Positions 18,549 to 26,014 of a DNA stretch of 53,833 nt are shown here, one piece after another. The stretch is from Lachnospiraceae bacterium (GTDB lineage: Bacteria > Bacillota > Clostridia > Lachnospirales > Lachnospiraceae). Location of the stretch: the NCBI GenBank assembly GCA_026169045.1, contig JAPFDH010000118.1, forward strand, positions 1 through 53,833, given 5' to 3'. How positions within the stretch are numbered: position 1 is the first letter of the stretch; every line of letters starts with the position of its first letter. The notes under the pieces are model-generated. The model worked only from the letters and a program-made list of their open reading frames with translations, had not been told where the DNA came from and made no database searches. The translations under genes were made by a program, and so were the position numbers.

Positions 18549-19298
18549 TTACCATCCTTTCTGTTGATTGTCAGCATCAATCATAGCTAAGAAAGTATCT
18601 TCCAGATTATTAGCGGAATATCCGGCAGTACGTGCCCGCATCCGTAATTCGTCCAGTGTTCCTTCAAAAAGTAAATGACCATGATTTAGAATCCCAATAT
18701 CATCTGCCATTCGTTCGATTTCCGGTAAAAGATGAGAAGAAACAAGAACGGTACAATTATATTTTTGAGGAAGGGATTTGATTAATGTACGAATTTCATG
18801 GATACCCACAGGATCCAGTCCATTTGTGGGTTCATCTAAAATCAGAATCGGCGGCTGGCCAATTAATGCACCAGCGAGTCCCAGACGCTGTTTCATTCCC
18901 AGAGAATATTTTTTTGCAAGTTTTTTTCTATATGGAATCAGTCCTACCATTTCCAGAGCATCGTTTATACTGCTTTGGGGTAACCCCAGTATTTTTCGGA
19001 TAATATCCAAATTTTCTTCACCGGTCAGATTTCCATAAAAAGCCGGTGATTCAATAAATGATCCTATTTCTTTTAGAATGGAAATGCGGTCTTGGGGATA
19101 TTTTTTTTGATTAATGGTAAAGCTGCCAGATGTGGGATATGTTAATCCCAGAAGCATTTTCATGGTGGTGGATTTTCCAGCACCATTGGGCCCCAAAAAC
19201 CCATAAACGCGGCCTTTCTGGATATGTAGGTTCAGGTTGGAGACAGCTGTAAAGTCGCCGTAGACTTTGGTTAGATTATGCGTTTCAATCATATTCAT
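18549..19298 (-). CDS. ABC transporter ATPase, lantibiotic immunity type (LanF/CprA/BcrA-like)
   Basis: A 249-residue nucleotide-binding subunit. Walker A is GPNGAGKST, Q-loop region IGSFIESPAFYGNLTGEENL, ABC signature YSLGMKQRLGLA and Walker B ILILDEPTNGLD, followed by the switch histidine in SSHLLPEIE. Sequences with SFIE(S/E)PAFY at the Q-loop are typical of the bacitracin and lantibiotic export branch. ATG 19298 follows AAAGGAG. It leads the minus-strand operon, and its promoter region is shared with the divergent response regulator gene. A tandem operator-like repeat lies just upstream of its -10. Confidence 0.9.
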   Translation of the reverse strand: MNMIETHNLTKVYGDFTAVSNLNLHIQKGRVYGFLGPNGAGKSTTMKMLLGLTYPTSGSFTINQKKYPQDRISILKEIGSFIESPAFYGNLTGEENLDIIRKILGLPQSSINDALEMVGLIPYRKKLAKKYSLGMKQRLGLAGALIGQPPILILDEPTNGLDPVGIHEIRTLIKSLPQKYNCTVLVSSHLLPEIERMADDIGILNHGHLLFEGTLDELRMRARTAGYSANNLEDTFLAMIDADNQQKGW

Positions 19299-19327
19299 TG
19301 GTGATTCTCCTTTCTTTTGATGATTCC

Positions 19328-19333
19328 AGTATA
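19328..19333 (-). promoter_or_regulatory. -10 box of the ABC transporter operon, no -35
   Basis: On the minus strand TATACT lies about 30 bases upstream of the ATPase start. No sequence near TTGACA is found 16-18 bases upstream of it, as expected for a promoter that needs an activator. The repeats at 19362-19383 are placed where such an activator would bind. Confidence 0.5.
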
Positions 19334-19350
19334 AACGTATCACCTTGTGA

Positions 19351-19383
19351 TAACTTTATTGTTACTTTACATTTACCTTACAT
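19351..19383. promoter_or_regulatory. Tandem 11-bp direct repeats, probable response-regulator operator
   Basis: On the plus strand TTACTTTACAT (19362-19372) is followed directly by TTACCTTACAT (19373-19383), with one mismatch. A third degenerate copy, TAACTTTATTG (19351-19361, 7 of 11), precedes them in the same 11-bp phase. One helical turn per copy is how OmpR-type dimers bind. The site lies in the divergent region between the ABC ATPase gene and the response regulator gene. A perfect 6-bp inverted repeat, TATCAC CTT GTGATA, sits next to it at 19339-19353. Confidence 0.6.
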
Positions 19384-19532
19384 TTCATGGTGGCATGAGA
19401 AAATAAAATTGGGATATGGTATACTTTATGAGAACACTGGAAATCAAGTGAGAAAAAAAGCGTGGGATTTCCGTGGAAATCATGAAAAATGAAGAGAAAT
19501 CTTGGTATGATGGGAACATGGAGGAAGAAAAT

Positions 19533-20231
19533 ATGGAGCTTACTTTTTTGACACATAAAAAAATCCTTCTGGTGGACGATGAGAAGGAGATTTTAAATAT
19601 GGTTTCTTCTTTCTTGAAAGAAGACGGTTTTTCAGAAATTCAGACAGCAGAAACGGTGACACAGGCACTTACTATTTTAAAGGAGTGGAAACCGGATTTT
19701 GCCATTTTGGATGTGATGCTTCCGGATGGTGACGGCTTTTCTCTTTTAAAACAGATGCGTAACTATACACAAATTCCCGTTTTGTTTTTAACTGCCCGCG
19801 GAGAGGATGAGGATCGATTAAACGGTTTGGGGTTAGGAGCGGATGATTATTTGGTGAAACCTTTTTTGCCAAAAGAATTGTTATTGCGGACAGAAATTAT
19901 ATTGAGAAGGTATTATAAAGAGGAGAATCCATTGGTACAGCTTGCTGACAGCAAAATTGATTTTGAACGTGCCCAAGTGTGGAAACAGGGAAAGAAACTT
20001 CCTTTAACTGCTAAGGAATATGATATTTTACAGGCGCTTTATCGGAATGCAGGCAGAATTGTGACCATTGATCAATTGTGCGAAGCTGCGTGGGGAGAAA
20101 ATCCTTATGGGTATGAGAATAGTCTGATGGCGCATATTCGCCGGATTCGGGAAAAAATTGAAGAAAATCCATCTAAGCCGGTATCGCTTATAACGGTAAA
20201 AGGGTTGGGATATAAATTGGTGTTGAGGTGA
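19533..20231 (+). CDS. OmpR-family response regulator
   Basis: A 232-residue two-component regulator. The receiver domain has the acidic pair in LLVDDE, the phospho-acceptor Asp in AILDVMLPDGDG and the Lys in YLVKPF. The C-terminal winged helix-turn-helix has LTAKEYDILQALYRNAGRIV and ends with the family motif TVKGLGYKL. ATG 19533 is chosen because GGAGG lies eight bases upstream; two earlier in-frame ATGs exist, at 19473 and 19518, the latter inside the ribosome binding site. It is divergent to the ABC operon and overlaps the kinase gene. It probably binds the 11-bp repeats and activates the transporter. Confidence 0.9.
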   Translation: MELTFLTHKKILLVDDEKEILNMVSSFLKEDGFSEIQTAETVTQALTILKEWKPDFAILDVMLPDGDGFSLLKQMRNYTQIPVLFLTARGEDEDRLNGLGLGADDYLVKPFLPKELLLRTEIILRRYYKEENPLVQLADSKIDFERAQVWKQGKKLPLTAKEYDILQALYRNAGRIVTIDQLCEAAWGENPYGYENSLMAHIRRIREKIEENPSKPVSLITVKGLGYKLVLR

Positions 20232-20236
20232 TTGTA

Positions 20237-21634
20237 ATGAACAGTACATTTCGATTAATTCGACGATTTATAAAAATCCTTCTGTTTTCCGTCGCTGGAA
20301 TGTTTTTGCTTAATGTGATTTTGTTTCTGATCTTTAGTTACAGAGGAGTTTCCAATGCCGGAGGATGGGAAGCCGCAAAAAAGTTGAGTATTGAATTGCA
20401 GAAAACGGATTCCGGATATTTTTTATCAAAAAGCGGACAGGATATTCTGACGGAACGACAGGCATGGGCAATTCTGATTGAAGACGGAACCGGAAATGTT
20501 ATATGGAAAAGTGATAACCTTCCCGACAATATTCCTCTTCATTATACGGCAGCGGAAATTTCATATTGTACCCGGGGATATATTGCGGATTTTCCTACCG
20601 TAACCGCTTCTCATGGAGATGATTTGATCATTGTCGGATATCCTAAAAAGATGTATTGGAAGCATATGACTCCAACATTTGATTATGAATTGATTGCACA
20701 TGTACCCCAAATGTTTTTGATCTTTTTGGGTGTGAATCTTTTGGTGGTTTTTCTTATTTATTGGATTTCTGTAAGCGGAATTATTCGTTCTGTAAAACCT
20801 ATCGTAACGGGTATTGGGGAACTTCCAGAAGGGAAAAATGTTTATGTCAAAGAAAAAGGCCTGCTTTCTGATTTGGCATCGGCTATCAATCGGGTATCGG
20901 AAAAACTGATGTGCCAGGAACGAGAACTAAAGAAAAAGGAAAGAGCCAGGGCTGATTGGATTTCGGGAGTTTCCCATGATATTCGAACGCCTCTTTCCAT
21001 GGTAATGGGATATGCCGGTCAAATGGAAGAAGATTTGGAACTTTCTGAGAAAAATAGGAAAAAGGCAGCAATCATTCGGCAGCAAAGTATAAGAATGAAA
21101 AACCTTGTTAACGATTTGAATCTTGCATCAAAACTAGAATATCACATGCAGCCTATCCATCCCCAACCGGTGAATCTGGTAGCTGTTGCCAGACAATGTG
21201 TGGTGGATTATATGAATTTAGGATTTGATTCACAGTATCCCATTTCCTGGGAAACAAGGGAAAATCTTACCGCCTGTGTGATTGAAGGAGATAAAGAATT
21301 GCTTCGGCGCGCTGTAAGCAATTTAATGGATAATTCCATTACTCATAATCCCAATGGATGCCATATTACAGTTTCTGTAACGGAAACACAAAAAAATTTT
21401 TGTATTTTTGTGGAAGATGACGGACAAGGTGTAACAGAAGAAAAACTGGATGCCATAAAACATACGCCTCATTATATGATGAGCGATAACGGAATAAAAG
21501 AGCCGCGTCATGGATTGGGGCTTCTTATTGTTCAACAGATTGTGACGGCACATAAAGGAAAAGTGATGTTTGCCCATGGAAAAAAAGGTGGTTTTTCGGT
21601 ACAGCTTTGTTTTTCAAAGGTAACAAGTGAATAG
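20237..21634 (+). CDS. Sensor histidine kinase (CprK-like)
   Basis: A 465-residue membrane kinase. TM1 is at about 10-32, an extracytoplasmic domain of roughly 120 residues follows, then TM2 at about 157-180, a HAMP-like linker, the H-box SHDIRTPLS with phospho-acceptor His, N-box NLMDNSITHN, G1 EDDGQGV and G2 HGLGLLIVQQ. The large outside domain contrasts with BceS-type intramembrane sensors and agrees with kinases that sense lantibiotics directly, such as C. difficile CprK. ATG 20237 follows GAGGTG; the frame is also open from GTG 20228 within that site. The ligand is unknown. Confidence 0.88.
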   Translation: MNSTFRLIRRFIKILLFSVAGMFLLNVILFLIFSYRGVSNAGGWEAAKKLSIELQKTDSGYFLSKSGQDILTERQAWAILIEDGTGNVIWKSDNLPDNIPLHYTAAEISYCTRGYIADFPTVTASHGDDLIIVGYPKKMYWKHMTPTFDYELIAHVPQMFLIFLGVNLLVVFLIYWISVSGIIRSVKPIVTGIGELPEGKNVYVKEKGLLSDLASAINRVSEKLMCQERELKKKERARADWISGVSHDIRTPLSMVMGYAGQMEEDLELSEKNRKKAAIIRQQSIRMKNLVNDLNLASKLEYHMQPIHPQPVNLVAVARQCVVDYMNLGFDSQYPISWETRENLTACVIEGDKELLRRAVSNLMDNSITHNPNGCHITVSVTETQKNFCIFVEDDGQGVTEEKLDAIKHTPHYMMSDNGIKEPRHGLGLLIVQQIVTAHKGKVMFAHGKKGGFSVQLCFSKVTSE

Positions 21635-21848
21635 ATTTGTTCTCGGTAAATAGGATGGGGGATCAGCGATAAAATCAAAAGATGTTTTTTCTATAAAATT
21701 TGACAGAATCTGACATAGAAGCAAGAAAATTGCGATTAAATACTAATGCAAAGTTTTCATATTCACGATAATCTATACGTATATTGGATTGAACACCTGA
21801 TGAGAACGGGTGGATTCATATAAGTAAGCCATTGGAAGGAGAAATACT

Positions 21849-22487
21849 ATGTCAGAAAAAATGATTGAAAACAACCGGGTAAGTGTAATTGGGGAAGTGA
21901 TTTCTGAATTTACGTTTAGTCATGAGGTATTTGGAGAGGGATTTTACATATTAGAGTTGGCGGTAAATCGTCTCAGCGACCAGGTAGATATTATTCCTCT
22001 TATGATATCAGAGCGTTTGATTGATGTACATGCGGATTACAGAGGAAAGACAATGGAAGCGATCGGACAATTTCGTTCGTATAATCGTCATGAGGGCTTA
22101 AAAAACCGTTTGGTACTTTCTATTTTTGTAAGAGAATTTACATTTATGGAATCATTCACGGATTACACGAAAACAAATCAGATTTTTTTAGATGGATTTA
22201 TATGCAAGGAACCCATCTATAGAAAAACACCTCTGGGAAGAGAAATTGCTGATTTATTGGTTGCAGTCAATCGCCCATATGGCAAATCCGATTATATCCC
22301 ATGTATTGCCTGGGGAAGAAATGCCAGATATGCTTCGCAGTTTCCTGTTGGGAGCCGATTGAAAATATGGGGAAGAGTGCAAAGCAGGGAGTATACGAAA
22401 AGAATCAGTGAAACCGAAACTGAAAAAAGGATTGCCTATGAAGTTTCGGTCAGTAAGTTGGAAGATATGATTCCGGAAGAAGCATAA
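21849..22487 (+). CDS. SSB-like OB-fold protein without acidic tail
   Basis: A 212-residue protein with two OB-fold-like halves. The second half (about 100-200) resembles bacterial single-stranded DNA-binding proteins: NQIFLDGFICKEPIYRKTPLGRE, ADLLVAVNRP, CIAWGRNA and IWGRVQSREYTKR. The first half has a degenerate version (NRVSVIGEVISEF...ELAVNRLS). The C-terminus ends IPEEA and lacks the acidic DDDIPF-type tip through which classical SSB recruits partners. AAGGAG precedes the ATG. It stands alone between a kinase gene and a riboswitch, so it is a paralogue and not the rpsF-ssb-rpsR SSB. The role is unknown. Confidence 0.7.
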   Translation: MSEKMIENNRVSVIGEVISEFTFSHEVFGEGFYILELAVNRLSDQVDIIPLMISERLIDVHADYRGKTMEAIGQFRSYNRHEGLKNRLVLSIFVREFTFMESFTDYTKTNQIFLDGFICKEPIYRKTPLGREIADLLVAVNRPYGKSDYIPCIAWGRNARYASQFPVGSRLKIWGRVQSREYTKRISETETEKRIAYEVSVSKLEDMIPEEA

Positions 22488-22521
22488 ATACATAAGTATG
22501 AATAGAAAGCGGAATTTCGCG

Positions 22522-22550
22522 TTGACACTGAATAGTGGGTGGTGTATACT
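22522..22550 (+). promoter_or_regulatory. Consensus promoter for the dapA riboswitch transcript
   Basis: Perfect TTGACA (22522-22527), a 17-bp spacer and TATACT (22545-22550), about 30 bases before the aptamer. Confidence 0.85.
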
Positions 22551-22584
22551 TTAAGAAAAAAGTGAAAAGGGCAAGTTATGTAAA

Positions 22585-22753
22585 AGGTAGAGGTCGCGTG
22601 GTTGATGAGTAATCTGTTGGATATGAGTCGGCATAGAGGAAAGCAGATGAAAGGCGAAACGCCGAAAACAGGGCAGAACCGGTAAAATGTCTTGTTTGGG
22701 CATATGGTGAATAATCATATGACTGTCATCTATAGATAGATGGAGGGCTACTT
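22585..22753 (+). promoter_or_regulatory. Lysine riboswitch (L box)
   Basis: The roughly 170-base leader has the L-box hallmarks: an AGAGGTCGCG start, ATGAGTAA, GAAAGGCGAAACGCCGAA, the ACTGTCA block and GGAGGGCTACTT at the end. Stem P1 pairs AGGTAG (22585-22590) with CTACTT (22748-22753). Lysine binding should favour the terminator that follows and switch off dapA-dapB, matching the pathway. Confidence 0.92.
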
Positions 22754-22772
22754 AAAGAAAACAGGAATCTTT

Positions 22773-22799
22773 AAGAGCCGACATTTGTTGGCTCTTTTT
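22773..22799 (+). terminator. Riboswitch expression-platform terminator
   Basis: AAGAGCC...ACA with TGT...GGCTCTT and a T5 run, placed between the aptamer and the dapA ribosome binding site. Confidence 0.9.
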
Positions 22800-22822
22800 C
22801 ACGTAAAATTGGAGGGATTCAT

Positions 22823-23707
22823 ATGGCTATATTTAAAGGCGCAGGAGTGGCTATTATCACACCATTCACAGAAGACAACCAGGTAAATTATGAAGAACTT
22901 GGAAAAATCATTGATGACCAGATAGCAAATGGTACCGATGCCATTATCATCTGTGGAACGACAGGAGAATCGGCTACATTATCCCATGATGAACATGATG
23001 CTTGTATCCAGTTTGCTGTGAAACATACAGCAGGACGTGTACCTGTTATTGCGGGTACAGGATCCAATAGTACAGCAGAAGCGATCCGTTTATCCGTTCA
23101 TGCACAGGAGGCAGGTGCCGATGCCCTTCTTCTTGTAACGCCGTATTATAATAAAGCAACACAAAACGGATTGATTGCTCATTATACAGAAATTGCCAAT
23201 CAAGTAAGTATTCCGATTATTATGTATAATGTACCATCCAGAACAGGGGTAAATATTGAACCGGAGACGGCAGTATATCTGGCTAAAAATGTAAAAAATA
23301 TTGTAGGTATTAAAGAAGCCAGCGGAAATATTTCTCAGGTGGCAAAGTTGGCGGCATTGGCAGATGGATGTCTGGATATATATTCCGGAAATGACGATCA
23401 GATTGTACCTTTGCTGGCATTAGGAGGAATTGGTGTTATTTCGGTACTTTCTAATGTGGCTCCTCGAATGACACATGATATGGTGATTTCTTATTTGGAG
23501 GGTGATGTGGAAAAGAGCAGAAGAATGCAGCTGGATGCAATTGATCTTTGCAATGCACTCTTCTGTGAAGTAAATCCGATTCCGGTAAAGGCAGCCATGA
23601 AACTGCAGGGTTGGAATGCAGGAAAACTTCGTTCGCCGTTATCTGAAATATCTCCGAGTCACTTGGAATTGTTAAAGGGTGCTATGGAAAAGGCTGGAAT
23701 ATTATAA
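22823..23707 (+). CDS. dapA: 4-hydroxy-tetrahydrodipicolinate synthase
   Basis: Condenses pyruvate with aspartate semialdehyde, the first committed step of lysine and diaminopimelate synthesis. It has 294 residues forming a TIM barrel: the substrate loop CGTTGES, the catalytic Tyr in MYNVPSRTG and the Schiff-base Lys in VGIKEASGN. The start has GGAGGG upstream. It is controlled by the lysine riboswitch and followed by dapB after a hairpin. Because the window makes DAP precursors, the organism probably has DAP-type peptidoglycan, which bears on the odd MurE-like gene at the left. Confidence 0.97.
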   Translation: MAIFKGAGVAIITPFTEDNQVNYEELGKIIDDQIANGTDAIIICGTTGESATLSHDEHDACIQFAVKHTAGRVPVIAGTGSNSTAEAIRLSVHAQEAGADALLLVTPYYNKATQNGLIAHYTEIANQVSIPIIMYNVPSRTGVNIEPETAVYLAKNVKNIVGIKEASGNISQVAKLAALADGCLDIYSGNDDQIVPLLALGGIGVISVLSNVAPRMTHDMVISYLEGDVEKSRRMQLDAIDLCNALFCEVNPIPVKAAMKLQGWNAGKLRSPLSEISPSHLELLKGAMEKAGIL

Positions 23708-23718
23708 GAGATAAAAAT

Positions 23719-23748
23719 GGAAGCGGATGAAAAATCCGCTTTCCTTTT
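23719..23748 (+). terminator. Hairpin between dapA and dapB, possible attenuating terminator
   Basis: GGAAGCGGAT (23719-23728) pairs with ATCCGCTTTCC (23734-23744), followed by TTTT. Since dapB has no clear promoter, partial read-through is likely, lowering dapB relative to dapA. Confidence 0.55.
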
Positions 23749-23788
23749 CGGATGAAAAAGAGAAAAACAAAAAGAAAAGGAGAGCAAA

Positions 23789-24544
23789 ATGGTACGAGTT
23801 GTGATAAACGGATGCAATGGAAAAATGGGAAAGATGCTGGATGAAGTAATTGCTTCCATGGAGGATGTTGTGATTGTGGCAGGTGTGGATGTGGAAGATC
23901 AGGGAATGTATTCCTATCCTGTGTATTCATCAATTGAACAATGTCAGCAGGAAGTGGATGCTGTGATTGATTTTACGATTGCAAAGATTACCGATCAGGT
24001 ATTGGATGCATGTGTTGCAAAAGGATACCCCTTGGTTTTATGTACAACGGGATTATCATCGGAACAGCTGGAACATGTGAGACAGGCATCGGCTCATATT
24101 CCCATTGTGCAGTCATACAATATGTCTTTGGGAATCAATACTTTAGTTAAACTTTTGAAGGCAGCAGCACCTGTTTTAAGTGAAGCGGGATTTGATATTG
24201 AACTGGTGGAAAAACATCACAATCAGAAAATTGATGCGCCCAGTGGAACAGCGCTTCTGCTGGCTGATGCTGTTAATGAAGCATGTGACAACCAATATTA
24301 TTACAGATATGACCGTTCTTCAATCCGCAGTAAACGGGATGGAAAAGAAATAGGAATCAGTTCCGTAAGAGGAGGAACAATCGTAGGGGAACATGAAGTG
24401 ATTTTTGCCGGAACAGACGAAGTGATAGAGTTAAAGCATCAGGCATTTTCAAAAGCTGTTTTTGCTAAAGGTGCGGTGCAGGCGGCAAAATTTTTAAAAG
24501 GAAAAACTTCAGGTGTTTACACAATGCAGGATGTGATCCAGTAA
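23789..24544 (+). CDS. dapB: 4-hydroxy-tetrahydrodipicolinate reductase
   Basis: The NAD(P)H-dependent second enzyme of the lysine and DAP branch. It has 251 residues with the nucleotide-binding loop VVINGCNGKMGK, the CTTGLS motif and the catalytic EKHHNQKIDAPSGTALLLA region (general acid His and substrate Lys). AAGGAG precedes ATG 23789. It is 81 bases after dapA with a hairpin between and is presumed co-transcribed under the lysine riboswitch. A bidirectional terminator ends it. Confidence 0.97.
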   Translation: MVRVVINGCNGKMGKMLDEVIASMEDVVIVAGVDVEDQGMYSYPVYSSIEQCQQEVDAVIDFTIAKITDQVLDACVAKGYPLVLCTTGLSSEQLEHVRQASAHIPIVQSYNMSLGINTLVKLLKAAAPVLSEAGFDIELVEKHHNQKIDAPSGTALLLADAVNEACDNQYYYRYDRSSIRSKRDGKEIGISSVRGGTIVGEHEVIFAGTDEVIELKHQAFSKAVFAKGAVQAAKFLKGKTSGVYTMQDVIQ

Positions 24545-24546
24545 AA

Positions 24547-24581
24547 AAAATCTCTGGCTATATTGAGCCAGAGATTTTTTT
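24547..24581. terminator. Bidirectional terminator between dapB and the Cys/Gly-rich gene
   Basis: TCTCTGGCT (24551-24559) pairs with AGCCAGAGA (24566-24574), flanked by A8 on the left and T7 on the right, so it works for both convergent transcripts. Confidence 0.88.
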
Positions 24582-24629
24582 GCAAGGCAATTTTTAATCC
24601 GCCTTGTGCAACAGATAATAAAAGAAAAA

Positions 24630-24881
24630 TTAGCAGCCGCAGCCACATCCGCCGCCAAAGTTGCCGAAGTTACCCAAGCTGTTTCCGCCACCGCAGAAGC
24701 AAGACAATAAGAGGATCCAAATTAAAAGATCACAGCATCCGTTGCCGCTGTCTCCGCATCCATCATGACTGGAACCAAATCCGCCACAGCAGAAAAGGAT
24801 CAGTAACAGGAAAATACAGTTACCTCCGCCGCTTCTTTCACATCCGCATCCACCACAATTTGTAGCCGCTAAATCACTCAT
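24630..24881 (-). CDS. Small Cys/Gly-rich protein of unknown function (two internal repeats)
   Basis: An 83-residue protein with 14 Cys and 23 Gly, 45 percent of all residues. It shows two copies of one unit: a Cys, an S-G-rich stretch, a Cys, a run of 8-10 hydrophobic residues, then a Cys cluster and GG (residues about 14-34 and 42-66), and a GCGCGC-type tail. The start at 24881 has a good GGAGG site, which supports a real gene. Similar clostridial proteins are sometimes labelled chorion-like high-cysteine proteins, a composition-based name without function. It follows a serine recombinase gene by 41 bases on the same strand. A structural or surface role (for example in the spore coat) is a guess. 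Confidence 0.75.
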   Translation of the reverse strand: MSDLAATNCGGCGCERSGGGNCIFLLLILFCCGGFGSSHDGCGDSGNGCCDLLIWILLLSCFCGGGNSLGNFGNFGGGCGCGC

Positions 24882-24922
24882 GTTGTTACCTCCATAGGTT
24901 TTGATTATGTTTACACTGTATA

Positions 24923-25879
24923 TTATGAGGGGATATCAGATGTGTGCATTTTTTTTCTTCTTTTTTTCATTTTTTCCTGAACAGATGCAAAATCTTCTTT
25001 GGAAATAATGGCTTCATGGGTATCCGGAATGATGATCCAGCGCTCTTTGGGCATATGAATCATTTTTTTGCTTTTATAACTGATTTTTTGTTCTTTTCCC
25101 TGAACCAGGCATCCGGTATAAGTAGGGTTTTTCAGAATTCGTTTTATGGTATTCAGACTCCAGATATGTTTCTTTTCCTGGGGTTTGTTGGTATAGGGAG
25201 CACAAAAAAGCAGACCTTGGGAACGCTTATATTCTGTAGGTGTAGGGATATGGCATTCAGTCAAATGTCTGGCAATGGCACTGACTCCATAGCCATTCAG
25301 ATACAGAGAATAGATACGACGAACAATGGCGGCGGCATCATCATCGACTATGAGCTGATGTCTGTTTTCAGGATTTTTCTTATATCCGTAGCAGGCAAAA
25401 GAACCGATAAATTGCCCATTTTCCATTTTTTTGTGAAGGACAGCACGGATATTTTCGGATAAGTCTTCACAATACCACTCATTTATTAAACCGTTTATTT
25501 GGCGGGCTTTTTTATTACGCCTTTCATCTGTATCTACACCATCTACCACACCGATAAATCGAATGCCCCAAAGAGGAAATAAATTGTGTAAATAGCGTTC
25601 AACCAGTTCCATATCCCGCGTAAAACGGGATTGCGTTTTGCAAAGAATTACTTGAAAACGTCCGCATTTTGCATCTTCAATCATTCGTTTAAAGGCAGGA
25701 CGGTTTCGGTCTAATCCAGAGTAATCTTCATCTACGTAAATTGCATATAATTCATAATGATGGGATTTCATATAATCAGTAAGTAAAAGTTGCTGATTCA
25801 AAATACTTTCACTGGTGTTTTTGGTAGTGTCTTTATCTTCATCTTCTACAGATAAACGGCAGTAGATTGCAGCTTTCAT
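24923..25879 (-). CDS. Compact serine recombinase (resolvase plus recombinase domain, no C-terminal zinc domain)
   Basis: A 318-residue site-specific recombinase. The resolvase domain has YCRLS with the nucleophile Ser10 and neighbouring Arg8, VDEDYSGLDRNRPAF, and SRFTRDMELVE with catalytic Arg residues. The recombinase domain follows (YGYKKNPENRHQLIVDDDAAAIVRRIY, NPTYTGCLVQGK). The protein ends with a Lys/Arg-rich helix (KMKKRRKKM) and lacks the zinc ribbon and coiled coil of 450-550-residue integrases. The frame is intact and catalytic residues are present, so it is either a compact family or a shortened, domesticated enzyme. AAAGGA precedes its ATG. No attachment sites or other mobile genes are seen nearby. 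Confidence 0.85.
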   Translation of the reverse strand: MKAAIYCRLSVEDEDKDTTKNTSESILNQQLLLTDYMKSHHYELYAIYVDEDYSGLDRNRPAFKRMIEDAKCGRFQVILCKTQSRFTRDMELVERYLHNLFPLWGIRFIGVVDGVDTDERRNKKARQINGLINEWYCEDLSENIRAVLHKKMENGQFIGSFACYGYKKNPENRHQLIVDDDAAAIVRRIYSLYLNGYGVSAIARHLTECHIPTPTEYKRSQGLLFCAPYTNKPQEKKHIWSLNTIKRILKNPTYTGCLVQGKEQKISYKSKKMIHMPKERWIIIPDTHEAIISKEDFASVQEKMKKRRKKMHTSDIPS

Positions 25880-26014
25880 AGCAAAGTCCTTTCAAATCTT
25901 ATCATAATTAGTATATGAGGGAAAAAGAAAATGGGAAGGAAGCAATTGCGTCAAATCCGTTGGTATGATAGACTTATTAAAAGAAACAGTTGATAAAAGT
26001 GAGGAGTGAAAAAA

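Noticed and set aside
24563-24865. 100-codon open frame on the plus strand opposite the Cys/Gly gene
   Set aside because: Composition is low-complexity and basic, it begins inside the dapB terminator, and the minus-strand gene has a proper ribosome binding site.
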